DNA from: Streptomyces sp. NRRL S-337
GTDB lineage: Bacteria; Actinomycetota; Actinomycetes; Streptomycetales; Streptomycetaceae
Assembly (NCBI RefSeq): GCF_000720175.1
Contig: NZ_JOIX01000021.1
Span: forward strand, 1 to 64,000
Length of the DNA stretch: 64,000 bases
Direction of reading: 5' to 3'
Within the stretch, counting starts at the first letter, position 1; every line of letters starts with the position of its first letter. This document shows positions 1-8,253 of this stretch, in pieces. Made by a program: the position numbers and the translations under genes. The notes beneath the pieces are model-generated. The model searched no databases. It was not told the DNA's origin and was given only the letters and a program-made list of their open reading frames with translations.

Positions 1-36
1 GTGTTTGGGACGTAAAGCGACAGCAGTCCCAAACAC
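1..36. terminator. Perfect inverted repeat at the window edge
   Basis: Arms GTGTTTGGGAC (1-11) and GTCCCAAACAC (26-36) match perfectly over 11 bp with a 14-nt loop. It may be the terminator of a gene outside the window. There is no T-run, so the role is a guess. Confidence 0.5.
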
Positions 37-86
37 CGGCCCCGCAGGCCCGTCACCGCACCCGACACCCACCCAGCCCGCCGCAG

Positions 87-190
87 GCGCAACGGCGAGC
101 AACCACCGCGGCGGGACAGCCAGCTACGTGCGGCGGCACCGCAAAGCGCAACGGCGAGAAACCCCGACGGCGGGACAGACGGGTACGTGG
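87..190. repeat. Imperfect 59-bp tandem direct repeat
   Basis: A block starting GCGCAACGGCGAG at 87 recurs at 146. Both copies continue through a GGCGGGACAG stretch to TACGTG. The repeat lies downstream of the leftward phosphatase gene. No gene was found in 1-193. Confidence 0.6.
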
Positions 191-193
191 GAG

Positions 194-2284
194 TCAAATG
201 CAACTCGCAATGAGGAGCGCCACGTCGTCCGGGTCCTCCGGGCGGCGTAGTTCGCGGAGGAGGCGGTCGCAGGTTTCTTCCAGGGAGCGGTCGGGCGCGT
301 CCAGCAGGTGCAGGAGGGTCTCCAGGCGTTCGTCGAGGGAGTGGTGGCGGGTCTCGACCAGGCCGTCGGTGTACAGGACGAGCTGGTCGCCGGGGGCGAG
401 GTGCACCGTGGTGGTCTCGAACGGGACGCCGCCGACCCCGAGCGGGGTGCCGGTGGGCAGGTCGAGGAAGGTCGGGTGATGGCCGCGGCGGACGAGGACG
501 GGCGGCAGATGGCCGGCGGTGGCCAGGTGGCAGGCGGCGCGGTGCGGGTCGTAGATCGCGTAGACGCAGGTGGCGATGTAGTGCTCCAGCGCCGAGGTGA
601 TCTTGTCGAGGTGGGTCAGGACCTGCGCCGGATCCAGATCGAGGTCGGCGAAGGCGCTCGTGGCGGTGCGCAGCCGGCCCATGGTCGCGGCGGCGTCGAT
701 GCCGCTGCCCATGACGTCGCCCACGACGAGCGCGGTCCGGTCGCCGTCCAGCGGCAGTACGTCGTACCAGTCGCCGCCGATCTCGTACGTGGCCTGTGCG
801 GGCCGGTACCGGGACGCGATCTGCAGGCCGGGGAGCTGCGGCGGGTGGTCCGGGAGCAGGCTGCGCTGGAGCGTCTCGGCGGCGTTGCGCACACTCTGGT
901 GCGAGCGGGCGTTGTCGATGCACACCGCGGCGCGGGCGGCCAGTTCGCCGGCGAGCGCGAGGTCGTCCTCGTCGAACGGCTGCGGGGTGCGGGCCCGGGA
1001 CATGCCCAGGAAGCCGAGGATCTGGCCCCGGGCGGTGAGCGGGGCCAGCAGATAGGAGTGCACCCCGGCGCGTGCCATCCGGGCGGCGGCGGGGGCGTTG
1101 CGGGCGATGCGTGCGAGGTCCCGGTCGTCGGTCCGGGGCACCAGGATCGGGCGGCCGGTGCGGACGCACTGGGTGGCCAGGCGGTCGGGGGCGTAGGCGA
1201 CGGTCTGGCCGGGGGGATCGGCGGCCTGGACGGCCTCGGTGGGGTAGGCGGCCTTGACCGCGAGGGCGCGGAAGATCGCGGGCCCTTCGGCGGCGTCGTG
1301 GCGGTGTTCGTCGAGGACGGAGTCCAGTACGTCGACGGTGGCGACGTCGGCCAGTTCGGGGACGGTGACCTCGGCCAGTTCGCGGGCGGTCTGCCGGACC
1401 TCCAGGGTGGTGCCGATACGGGCGGTGCCGTCGGCGATCAGGGCCAGCCGCCGGCGGGCTTCGGTCGCCTCCATGGCGGCCTGGTACCGGTCGGTGACGT
1501 CGACCACGAGGTCGGCCACGCCCAGCACCCGGCCCTGGGGGTCGTCCAGCCGGTACAGGGAGATGGACCAGGCGTGCAGCCGGCCGGGGTCGGCGGGGGT
1601 GTGGCCGACGATGGTGGTCTGGTCGACCATGGGGGTGCCGGTGGCCAGGACCTGCCGCATCGCGGCCTCCGGCACTTCGAACTTCGGGGCGGTCATGATC
1701 TCCCGGTAGTGCCGGCCCAGGTGCTCCTCGGCGGGGACGCCGTGCATCCGCTCCAGGGCCGGGTTCACGGCCACGTACCGCAGTTCGGTGTCGAGGATCG
1801 CCAGCCCGATGGGGGACTGGGATATCAGCCGGGTGGACAGCGCGACGTCCCGCTCCAGCTCGCGCAGGGTCGGTGAGTCGGTGGCGAGCCCGAGGGCGTA
1901 GAAGTCGCCGCGGTCGTCCAGCAGCCGCATGTTGCGCAGCTCCACCATGCGTGCGGTGCCGTCCTTGTGCCGGACCGGGAAGGTGCCGCCCCAGCTCCCG
2001 CCGGTCTCCATGACCTCGGCGAACTTCTTCAGCACCAGGTCCCAGTGCTCTTCGTGCACGAGCAGTGGCGCGGCGTATTTGCCGAGCGCCTCCTCGGCGG
2101 TGTAGCCGTAGAGGTCCTCGGCCTGCGGGCTCCACAGGGCGATCCGGCCGTCCGCGTCCACGAGCACGGCGGCCACGCCGAGGAGGTCCATCAGCCCGCT
2201 CGGCGGGGACCACCGCCCCTCCGGCAGGCCGGCCTCGGGCCCGTCGCCGGCCGGCGGGGTCCCGGGGTCTTCGGCTGCGCTCAC
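194..2284 (-). CDS. PAS-PAS-GAF-SpoIIE (PP2C-type) serine phosphatase
   Basis: Predicted cytosolic sensor phosphatase of 696 aa. Two PAS domains (about 30-140 and 150-270) are followed by a GAF domain (about 280-450) and a C-terminal SpoIIE/PP2C phosphatase of about 215 residues. The phosphatase shows the metal-binding GGDWYDV and VVGDVMGSG motifs and ends in DDVALL. Such proteins dephosphorylate anti-sigma-factor antagonists in Streptomyces partner-switching networks. It lacks the RsbW-like ATPase domain found in the related protein at 38938-41607. The GTG at 2284 was chosen because GGAAGGAG lies 8 nt upstream; an ATG at 2380 would add 32 low-complexity residues. No membrane segment is visible. 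The signal sensed is unknown. Confidence 0.88.
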   Translation of the reverse strand: MSAAEDPGTPPAGDGPEAGLPEGRWSPPSGLMDLLGVAAVLVDADGRIALWSPQAEDLYGYTAEEALGKYAAPLLVHEEHWDLVLKKFAEVMETGGSWGGTFPVRHKDGTARMVELRNMRLLDDRGDFYALGLATDSPTLRELERDVALSTRLISQSPIGLAILDTELRYVAVNPALERMHGVPAEEHLGRHYREIMTAPKFEVPEAAMRQVLATGTPMVDQTTIVGHTPADPGRLHAWSISLYRLDDPQGRVLGVADLVVDVTDRYQAAMEATEARRRLALIADGTARIGTTLEVRQTARELAEVTVPELADVATVDVLDSVLDEHRHDAAEGPAIFRALAVKAAYPTEAVQAADPPGQTVAYAPDRLATQCVRTGRPILVPRTDDRDLARIARNAPAAARMARAGVHSYLLAPLTARGQILGFLGMSRARTPQPFDEDDLALAGELAARAAVCIDNARSHQSVRNAAETLQRSLLPDHPPQLPGLQIASRYRPAQATYEIGGDWYDVLPLDGDRTALVVGDVMGSGIDAAATMGRLRTATSAFADLDLDPAQVLTHLDKITSALEHYIATCVYAIYDPHRAACHLATAGHLPPVLVRRGHHPTFLDLPTGTPLGVGGVPFETTTVHLAPGDQLVLYTDGLVETRHHSLDERLETLLHLLDAPDRSLEETCDRLLRELRRPEDPDDVALLIASCI

Positions 2285-2443
2285 CCGGGCACTCCTTCCA
2301 CTGCCCCGGCTTCCATCGTGCCCCCGTCCCCGCGGATGCGCCGACCGGGGAAGCGGCCGGTCCGGGCGGCGGGCCGGCACGCGCGGTGAAGTCCCGTTTT
2401 CCCGCGTCCCGTTCGCGTGGTCTTGTGGTGGCTACTAGCACGT

Positions 2444-2453
2444 AATGATCATT
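2444..2453. promoter_or_regulatory. AT-rich palindrome in divergent promoter region
   Basis: AATGATCATT is a perfect 10-bp palindrome in an otherwise GC-rich gap between the leftward phosphatase and the rightward conservon. It could bind a regulator of either side; this is inference only. Confidence 0.3.
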
Positions 2454-2602
2454 GAAGCAACCTCACGTTTTCGCGTCGTGGCTGGTTATGATCGGCAACC
2501 CCCACGGCCTCACGATCACGGACCGGCGCCTTCCGTTTCCCCCACGCGGAGCGGCCGAACCGCTGATGGTCTTCTGTTCCCTGTCTCCGCCCCCGAGGAC
2601 CG

Positions 2603-4975
2603 ATGACTCCCACAGACCCTGAGGGCCCGCCGCCCGAAGGCCAGCGAAAGCAAGCAAGAAACCGCCGGCGGGGTGTGGTCCGGCTGCGCACCCTCCTCAT
2701 CTGGCTGGCGGTGGTGCCCACCGTCGCGATGGGCGCCCAAGTCTTCGTCTCCGCCGACCGGCTGCTGCAGCAGTCCGCGAACCTGCGCGCCGACGTGGCC
2801 GACGGTGAGCGGATCGGCCGGCCGCTGTACGACCTCATGGCCCAGATGCAGGCCGAGCGCAGCATGACGGCGGCGCGATGGGCCGGCTCGCCGGTCGCGC
2901 GGACCGTCCTGACACGTCAGCGCGCCGCCACCGACCGCGCCGTCGCAGCGTTCCAGCGGGCGGCCGGTGTCCGGGACACCCGGGACGACGACCGGGTCGA
3001 CCGCTACGTCCGTGAGGTGCAGAAACAGCTCGGGGAGCTGGACGCCTACCGCGAGCGCACGGATGCCCGTTCCGGCAGCGCGGACCGGGTCACCGGCTAC
3101 TACAGCGACGCGATCGGCCGGATGATCCGCGTCTACCAAGAGTTCAGCAACATGGACGACGCCGAGCTCACGCAGGAAAGCCGGCCGGTGGTCGCGCTGT
3201 TCGCGGCCTCCGAGGTGCTCGCCCGCGAGGACACCCTCTTCGCGTCCGCCGGTCCGGCCCGAAGGCTGAACGGGGCCAGGTTCGGCGAACTCACCAACTC
3301 CATCGGCGCCCACCGCTTCCTCTACGGCACGTCGATCGTGCCCTATCTGCCGGAAGACGGCCGGAAAGCCTATGCCCGGATCGCCGCCTCGGACGCGTGG
3401 AAGACCATGTCCCGCATCGAGGACGCGGCCCTCGCCGACCACCACGACATCCCGAACGGCGTCGCCCTGCCCCGCGCGGTGCGCGACTGGCCGGCCGCCT
3501 ACGGCAAGCTCGTCCCACAGCTGACCGACCTCAACTCCGATCGGGTGCAAGGGGTCATCGAGCACGCCGACGCCACGGCCGACGCGCTGGAGGCCGAGGT
3601 CTGGTGGATGGTCGCGGGCAGCGCCGCCGGCCTGCTGCTCGTCGTGGCCGTCGTCGTCTTCACCACCCGCACGGTGCTGCGCCGCATGGCCAGGCTGCTC
3701 GAACGCACCGTCACCATCGCCGAGAAGACCCTCCCGGACATCGTCGACCGGCTGCAGCGCGGCCGGCCCGTAGATGCCGCCGCACTGCCCGAACCCGGGC
3801 GGGAACGGGACGAAGTCGGCCGGATCAGCGACGCGTTCGCCCGGGCCGTGACGGTGTCCGTCGAGGGCTACCGGCAGCTCGCCGACGAGCGGCACGGCTT
3901 CGGCATGTTCGCCGCGGGCATCGCCGCCCGCACCGGAAACCTGGTCAGCCGCCAGCTCAGCCTGACCGAGGACCTCCAGGACACCTTCGGGCACGACGAG
4001 GCGCTGCTCGCCCAGCTGATGAAGTCCGACCAGCTGACGGTGGGTATGCGGCGGCAGATCGAGAACCTGCTGATCCTCGCCGGCGGCGAGATCACCGACC
4101 CGCACACCGAGCCCATGCGCGTCGCCGACCTGCTCCGGGAGGCCGCCGCGGAGGTCGAGGACTTCCGCCGGATCGACCGGGTCGCGCTCGACGAGATCAG
4201 CGTGGAGGCCCGGTCCATCAGCGCGATCAGCCACCTCCTCGCCGAGCTGCTGGACAACGCGACGCGGTTCTCCCCGCCGGCGTCGAAGGTCGCCATCCGG
4301 GCCGAACTCGTCACGGACGGACTGTCCGTGGAGATCGAGGACCGCGGCCCGCGCGTCGCCGCCGAGCGCTACGAGGAGATGAACGCCCGGCTGCACGCCG
4401 CCCCGCCGTACGCCGTCCTCGCCGAGAACGCCCACCGGCTCGGCCTCTTCGTGGTCGGCCACCTCGCCGACCAGCTGCAGGCCCGGGTCACCCTGCGCCG
4501 CTCCGCGTTCGGCGGGACGGCGGCCATCGTGATCATCCCCCAGGACCACCTGGTCCGGACCGAGGAGACGGCCACCGCCGCGCCGGCACCGGGTGTCCCC
4601 GCGCCGGAACGGCCGTCCCCGCGCACCCCCGCACCGCCACGACAGGAGGAGCGCAAGCCCGAACTCGTCCTCCACGCAAGCCCCGTGGCACCGGCCGAAC
4701 CTGCCGGACGGGCGCCCGCCGGGCCCGGGCTGCCGCGCCGTCAGCCCGCCGAAGCCCGGGCGACGGTCCGGCCGCTGACCCGGGACGGCTCCGCCCCGCC
4801 GCCGCTGCCGGAACGTGTACCCCAGACGCACATGGCCCGGCAGCTCCGCGAGCCCCGCACCGTGGAGCCGGCCGGCCAGGACACCGCGACCCCCGAAGAG
4901 GTGGCCGACGCCTGGGCGGATTACGAGCAGGGCACCGAAACAGTGGAAATCGAGCTCCGACAGGACCAGCCATGA
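2603..4975 (+). CDS. cvnA: Conservon sensor kinase CvnA (NIT domain)
   Basis: Membrane sensor histidine kinase-like protein of 790 aa, first gene of a conservon. TM1 lies at about 31-52, an extracytoplasmic nitrate/nitrite-sensing (NIT) type helical domain at about 55-320, TM2 at about 333-355, then a HAMP-like linker and a GHKL ATPase domain with the N-box ELLDNATRFSPP near residue 545. The last 140 residues are proline-rich and probably disordered. In known conservons CvnA works with the roadblock protein, DUF742 protein and small GTPase as a membrane complex resembling a eukaryotic G-protein receptor. The next gene starts inside the stop codon (ATGA). No paired response regulator is present, as usual for conservons. 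Confidence 0.92.
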   Translation: MTPTDPEGPPPEGQRKQARNRRRGVVRLRTLLIWLAVVPTVAMGAQVFVSADRLLQQSANLRADVADGERIGRPLYDLMAQMQAERSMTAARWAGSPVARTVLTRQRAATDRAVAAFQRAAGVRDTRDDDRVDRYVREVQKQLGELDAYRERTDARSGSADRVTGYYSDAIGRMIRVYQEFSNMDDAELTQESRPVVALFAASEVLAREDTLFASAGPARRLNGARFGELTNSIGAHRFLYGTSIVPYLPEDGRKAYARIAASDAWKTMSRIEDAALADHHDIPNGVALPRAVRDWPAAYGKLVPQLTDLNSDRVQGVIEHADATADALEAEVWWMVAGSAAGLLLVVAVVVFTTRTVLRRMARLLERTVTIAEKTLPDIVDRLQRGRPVDAAALPEPGRERDEVGRISDAFARAVTVSVEGYRQLADERHGFGMFAAGIAARTGNLVSRQLSLTEDLQDTFGHDEALLAQLMKSDQLTVGMRRQIENLLILAGGEITDPHTEPMRVADLLREAAAEVEDFRRIDRVALDEISVEARSISAISHLLAELLDNATRFSPPASKVAIRAELVTDGLSVEIEDRGPRVAAERYEEMNARLHAAPPYAVLAENAHRLGLFVVGHLADQLQARVTLRRSAFGGTAAIVIIPQDHLVRTEETATAAPAPGVPAPERPSPRTPAPPRQEERKPELVLHASPVAPAEPAGRAPAGPGLPRRQPAEARATVRPLTRDGSAPPPLPERVPQTHMARQLREPRTVEPAGQDTATPEEVADAWADYEQGTETVEIELRQDQP

Positions 4976-5373
4976 CGACGAACGACATGATCTACAGCAT
5001 TCTGGACAACAACCTGAGCCGGATCGCCGGCATCGAAGGCGCCGTACTGCTGTCCAACGACGGGATCCGGCTCAGCGCCTACCTGCTGGAACGGGACCAG
5101 GCCGAACGGATAGCCGCGGCCTCCTCCGGCATCGCGGCCACCATGAAGGCCATCTCCCGGGAGGTCGGCGGCGGCCGGGTGATCCGGCAGCTGGTGGAGA
5201 TGGACGACCGCTACCTCTGCCTCGTCGGCTGCGGCGAGGGCAGCACGCTGATCGTCGTCACCTCGCGCAAGGCCCGCCTCGGCGAGCTGGGCGGTGAGGT
5301 CGTACGGGCCTCGCAGGCGCTCGGGGAGTGGCTCGGCACCCCGGAGCGCACCGCGGCCCCCGAGCCGTCATGA
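4972..5373 (+). CDS. cvnB: Conservon roadblock/LC7 protein CvnB
   Basis: Small 133-aa roadblock/LC7 protein, a fold that typically acts as a GTPase-activating or scaffolding partner of small Ras-like GTPases. The core (about 8-115) has the family pattern of a GIEGAVLLSNDG strand-turn and a later LCLVGCGEGSTLIVV strand pair. It overlaps cvnA by 4 nt (ATGA) and is overlapped in the same way by cvnC, so the four genes are probably translationally coupled. Its likely partner is the GTPase CvnD. Confidence 0.93.
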   Translation: MTTNDMIYSILDNNLSRIAGIEGAVLLSNDGIRLSAYLLERDQAERIAAASSGIAATMKAISREVGGGRVIRQLVEMDDRYLCLVGCGEGSTLIVVTSRKARLGELGGEVVRASQALGEWLGTPERTAAPEPS

Positions 5374-5735
5374 CGGCCGGCCCGCAGCCGCCCCGGCGAC
5401 GTCGCACGCGGCTGTACGCCCTCACCGACGGGCGGACCACCGCGCCGCGCACCGTCCTGACCATGGACACCCTGATCACGGCGACGGTCGCGGCGGATGC
5501 CGACGGCAGCCTGTCCACCGAGTGGCAGGCCATCCTCGCCATGTGCCGGCCGCCCAACGGACGGGCCGTCGCCGAGATCGCCGCGCGGATGCACATGCGC
5601 CTCACGCCCATGGCGGTCCTCCTCAGCGAGCTGGCGGACCGCGGTCTGATCCATCACCGGCCGCCGCTGGAAGCGGCCGAAACGTCCAATGTCCATCTGC
5701 TCAGGAAAATCAGGGACAACCTTGCCCGGATATGA
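5370..5735 (+). CDS. cvnC: Conservon DUF742 protein CvnC
   Basis: A 121-aa DUF742 protein, the third conservon component. The family is thought to resemble a winged helix-turn-helix. Here residues 45-110 form helical segments ending in a typical LSELADRGLIHH-like recognition region. The start was chosen from the ATGA overlap with cvnB. In known conservons this protein binds the other Cvn proteins; no separate enzymatic role is known. Confidence 0.92.
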   Translation: MTAGPQPPRRRRTRLYALTDGRTTAPRTVLTMDTLITATVAADADGSLSTEWQAILAMCRPPNGRAVAEIAARMHMRLTPMAVLLSELADRGLIHHRPPLEAAETSNVHLLRKIRDNLARI

Positions 5736-6312
5736 CACAGACGCCCTGGAAGAGTCACCCGTCAAGATCCTCATCGCCGGTGGATTCGGGGTCGGCAAGA
5801 CGACGCTGGTCGAGGCGATCTCCGAGATCGAGCCGCTGCGCACCGAGGAGCGGCTGACCGCCGCGGGCGTCGGCGTCGACGACCTCCAGGGCATCGAGGA
5901 CAAGTCGGCGACCACCGTCGCGATGGACTTCGGCCGGATCACCCTCAGCGACGCCGGGGTGGTCCTCTACCTCTTCGGCACACCGGGCCAGGAACGTTTC
6001 TGGTTCATGTGGGACGACCTGTTGGCGGGCGCGCTCGGGGCGATCGTCCTGGTCGACACCCGGCGGCTGGACCGCAGCTTCCCGGCCGTCGACTTCTTCG
6101 AGAACCGCGGGCTGCCGTTCGTCGTCGGCGCCAACTGCTTCGACGGCGAGCAGCCGTACACCGCCGAGCAGATCAGGGCGGCCCTGCACCTCAAGGACCC
6201 GGAAACGCCCCTGCTGATGCTCGACGCCCGCTCCCGCGAGGACGTCCGCGGCGCCCTGCTGTCGCTGCTGGACCTGCTCATCGCCGAAGCGGAACCGGTC
6301 CCGTCGGTCTGA
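5689..6312 (+). CDS. cvnD: Conservon Ras-like GTPase CvnD
   Basis: GTP-binding protein of the conservon, up to 207 aa. The P-loop GGFGVGKTT is at residues 31-39, the G3 motif FGTPGQERF follows, and a VLVDTRRLD strand stands where the canonical specificity loop would be. CvnD GTPases are proposed output switches of the kinase/roadblock complex. The start is uncertain: ATG 5689 overlaps cvnC by 47 nt, while TTG 5722, after a weak CAGGGA, gives a shorter leader. The ATG at 5732 that overlaps the cvnC stop is out of frame. No cytochrome P450 gene follows, unlike some conservons. Confidence 0.92.
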   Translation: MSICSGKSGTTLPGYDTDALEESPVKILIAGGFGVGKTTLVEAISEIEPLRTEERLTAAGVGVDDLQGIEDKSATTVAMDFGRITLSDAGVVLYLFGTPGQERFWFMWDDLLAGALGAIVLVDTRRLDRSFPAVDFFENRGLPFVVGANCFDGEQPYTAEQIRAALHLKDPETPLLMLDARSREDVRGALLSLLDLLIAEAEPVPSV

Positions 6313-6350
6313 CACCACCTGCGGCGCCGGGGCGGCTGGCCGTGATCCGG

Positions 6351-6402
6351 CCGCCCGGCACCGCCCGCCCGGCGCCGCCCGCCCGGCACCGCCCGCCCGG
6401 CG
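6351..6402. repeat. 14-bp GC-only tandem repeat
   Basis: Three units of CCGCCCGCCCGGCR (6361-6374, 6375-6388, 6389-6402) are preceded by a shorter related unit. They sit between cvnD and the YrdC gene, where no gene is seen. Confidence 0.7.
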
Positions 6403-6474
6403 CCGCCCGGCCGCCCCGACGACCGCCCCGGCGCCGCCCGGCAGGCCACCGGGGGCGGCCCGGTCCCGATCACC

Positions 6475-6480
6475 TAGACT
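6475..6480 (+). promoter_or_regulatory. -10 element for a leaderless transcript
   Basis: TAGACT ends 6 nt before the ATG at 6487, which puts the transcription start at or beside the start codon. No Shine-Dalgarno sequence is present and no -35 is evident. Confidence 0.5.
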
Positions 6481-6486
6481 CGGTGG

Positions 6487-7107
6487 ATGGCGAAGTACTT
6501 CGATGTCCACCCGGAAAACCCCCAGCGGCGCACCCTCACCACCGTCGCCGACAGCATCCGCTCCGGCGCGCTCGTCGCGTATCCGACGGACTCCTGCTAC
6601 GCGCTGGGATGCCAGCTGGGCAGTCGGGACGGCATGAGCCGGATCCGGTCGATCCGGAACCTCGACGAGCGCCACCACTTCACCCTGCTGTGCCAGAACT
6701 TCGCGCAACTCGGGCAGTTCGTGCACGTCGACAACGACGTCTTCCGCGCCATCAAGGCCGCGACGCCCGGGAGTTACACCTTCATCCTCCCCGCGACGCG
6801 GGAGGTCCCGCGGCAGCTGCAGCACCCGAAGAAGAAGACCGTCGGCGTCCGGATCCCCGACCACCTCGTCGCCCAGGCCCTCCTCGCCGAACTCGGCGAA
6901 CCGCTGCTCTCCAGCACCCTGCTGCTGCCCGACGAGGACGAGCCGATGACGCAGGGCTGGGAGATCAAGGAACGACTCGACCACGTGGTGGACGCCGTGC
7001 TCGACTCCGGGGACTGCGGTACCGAACCGACCACGGTCATCGACTTCTCCGGCGGCGAACCCGAGATCGTACGCCGTGGCGCGGGCGACACCGCGCGGTT
7101 CGAGTAG
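6487..7107 (+). CDS. YrdC/YciO/Sua5-type protein
   Basis: A 206-aa protein of the YrdC/Sua5/YciO superfamily. Family members bind ATP and threonine; the true Sua5/TsaC enzymes make threonylcarbamoyl-AMP for the t6A tRNA modification. The hallmark SGALVAYPTDSCYALG segment is at about 26-41, followed by a basic loop after the KKKTVGVRIPDH strand. The closest style is YciO (short, no Sua5 C-terminal domain), whose role is less certain than TsaC. The gene stands alone with its own leaderless-type promoter. Confidence 0.85.
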   Translation: MAKYFDVHPENPQRRTLTTVADSIRSGALVAYPTDSCYALGCQLGSRDGMSRIRSIRNLDERHHFTLLCQNFAQLGQFVHVDNDVFRAIKAATPGSYTFILPATREVPRQLQHPKKKTVGVRIPDHLVAQALLAELGEPLLSSTLLLPDEDEPMTQGWEIKERLDHVVDAVLDSGDCGTEPTTVIDFSGGEPEIVRRGAGDTARFE

Positions 7108-7191
7108 CCACCGACGGGCGCCGCACTCCGTTCGGCGCGCGGACCGCAGCCCGCGCGCCTAGCGTGAAAGTCGGAAGGAGTGAGGCACACC

Positions 7192-8013
7192 ATGAGCGAT
7201 TTCCCGGAAGGCGCCCCCTGCTGGGCGGACGCCATGTTCAAGGACGTCGAAGGCGCCAAGAGCTTCTACGGCGAGGTGCTCGGCTGGACCTTCGGCGAGG
7301 CGGCCAGCGAGTTCGGCAATTACACCCAGGCGTATTCCGACGGCAAGGCCGTCGCCGCCGTCGTCCCGCCGATGCCCGGCGGCGACGACGTGCCCTCCGC
7401 ATGGTGTCTGTATTTCGCCTCCCACGACGTGGCGAAGACCGCAGAAAAGATCAAGGGCGCCGGCGGCACCCTCCTCATGGAGCCGATGCAGGTCGGCTCG
7501 TTCGGCTCGATGACGCTCGCCAGGGAGCCCAGCGGTGCCGTCCTCGGGGTCTGGCAGGCCGGCGAACACCACGGATTCGAGAAGGTGGCCGAACCCGGCG
7601 CGTACTGCTGGTCCGAGGTGTTCACCCGCGCCCCGGAAAAGGCCGACGCCTTCCTCCAGGCGGTGTTCCCGTATTCCGCGAAGAAGATCGATCCGGGTGA
7701 CGACCCCGAGGCCCAGGGCATGGACTTCAAGGTCTTCAGCCTCGGCGACTCCGGAAATCCGGTGCTCGGCCGGATGAAAATGGGCGACGAATTCCCGGCC
7801 GAGATCCCCTCCTACATCCAGGTGTATTTCACCGTCGCGAACTGCGACGACGCCGTCGCCGCGGCGACGAAGCTCGGCGGCCGGCTGCACTTCGGCCCCA
7901 TGGACAGCCCCTTCGGCCGCTTCGCCGCCCTCACCGACCCCCAGGGCGCGGCCTTCGCGGTCATCGACACGACCACGACGACCGGCGAGATGCCGCGGAT
8001 GAGCGACGCCTAG
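7192..8013 (+). CDS. Two-domain VOC (glyoxalase/dioxygenase) family protein
   Basis: A 273-aa protein with two vicinal-oxygen-chelate modules, about 5-125 and 135-262. Each has the KDVEGAKSFYGEVLGW or related APEKADAFLQAVF opening, and the second ends in FGRFAALTDPQGAAFAVID. The family covers glyoxalases, dioxygenases and drug-binding proteins; the sequence does not give the substrate. ATG 7192 was chosen because GGAAGGAG lies upstream; a TAGCGT box at 7160-7165 may be its -10. Confidence 0.85.
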   Translation: MSDFPEGAPCWADAMFKDVEGAKSFYGEVLGWTFGEAASEFGNYTQAYSDGKAVAAVVPPMPGGDDVPSAWCLYFASHDVAKTAEKIKGAGGTLLMEPMQVGSFGSMTLAREPSGAVLGVWQAGEHHGFEKVAEPGAYCWSEVFTRAPEKADAFLQAVFPYSAKKIDPGDDPEAQGMDFKVFSLGDSGNPVLGRMKMGDEFPAEIPSYIQVYFTVANCDDAVAAATKLGGRLHFGPMDSPFGRFAALTDPQGAAFAVIDTTTTTGEMPRMSDA

Positions 8014-8101
8014 CGGACACCCGCCAGATACGGACACCCCGCCAGATACGGACACCCCACGGGATACGGACACCCTGTCAAAGACGGAAACCCCGTCGGT
8101 C
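8014..8101. repeat. 18-bp tandem repeats downstream of the VOC gene
   Basis: About five units starting CGGACACC (first copy 17 bp, then 18 bp each at 8031, 8049, 8067, with a degenerate copy at 8085) begin right after the stop codon. Successive copies drift from the GCCAGATA half. No gene is seen in 8014-8253. Confidence 0.8.
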
Positions 8102-8253
8102 CGGTCGATCCCGCCGGTCCGGTCGCCCCCACGGCCCCTTCGTCTCGGCCCCTTCGTCCCGTCGGTCCGACAATGGCCGGTTTCCCGGTGTGGAGGACCG
8201 GCCGATACGGCTTGGGTGGGGGCTCCACCACCGGTTGGGGAGGGGACGGGACG

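Noticed and set aside
2516..4831. Long minus-strand frame opposite cvnA
   Set aside because: It has no domain and is compositionally a shadow of the conservon kinase, which shows TM, HAMP and ATPase motifs.
5732..5857. ATG overlapping the cvnC stop as the start of cvnD
   Set aside because: It is out of frame with the GTPase P-loop; the cvnD start must lie at 5689 or 5722.
8014..8101. CRISPR-like array
   Set aside because: The units are contiguous 18-bp tandem repeats with no spacers and no cas genes.
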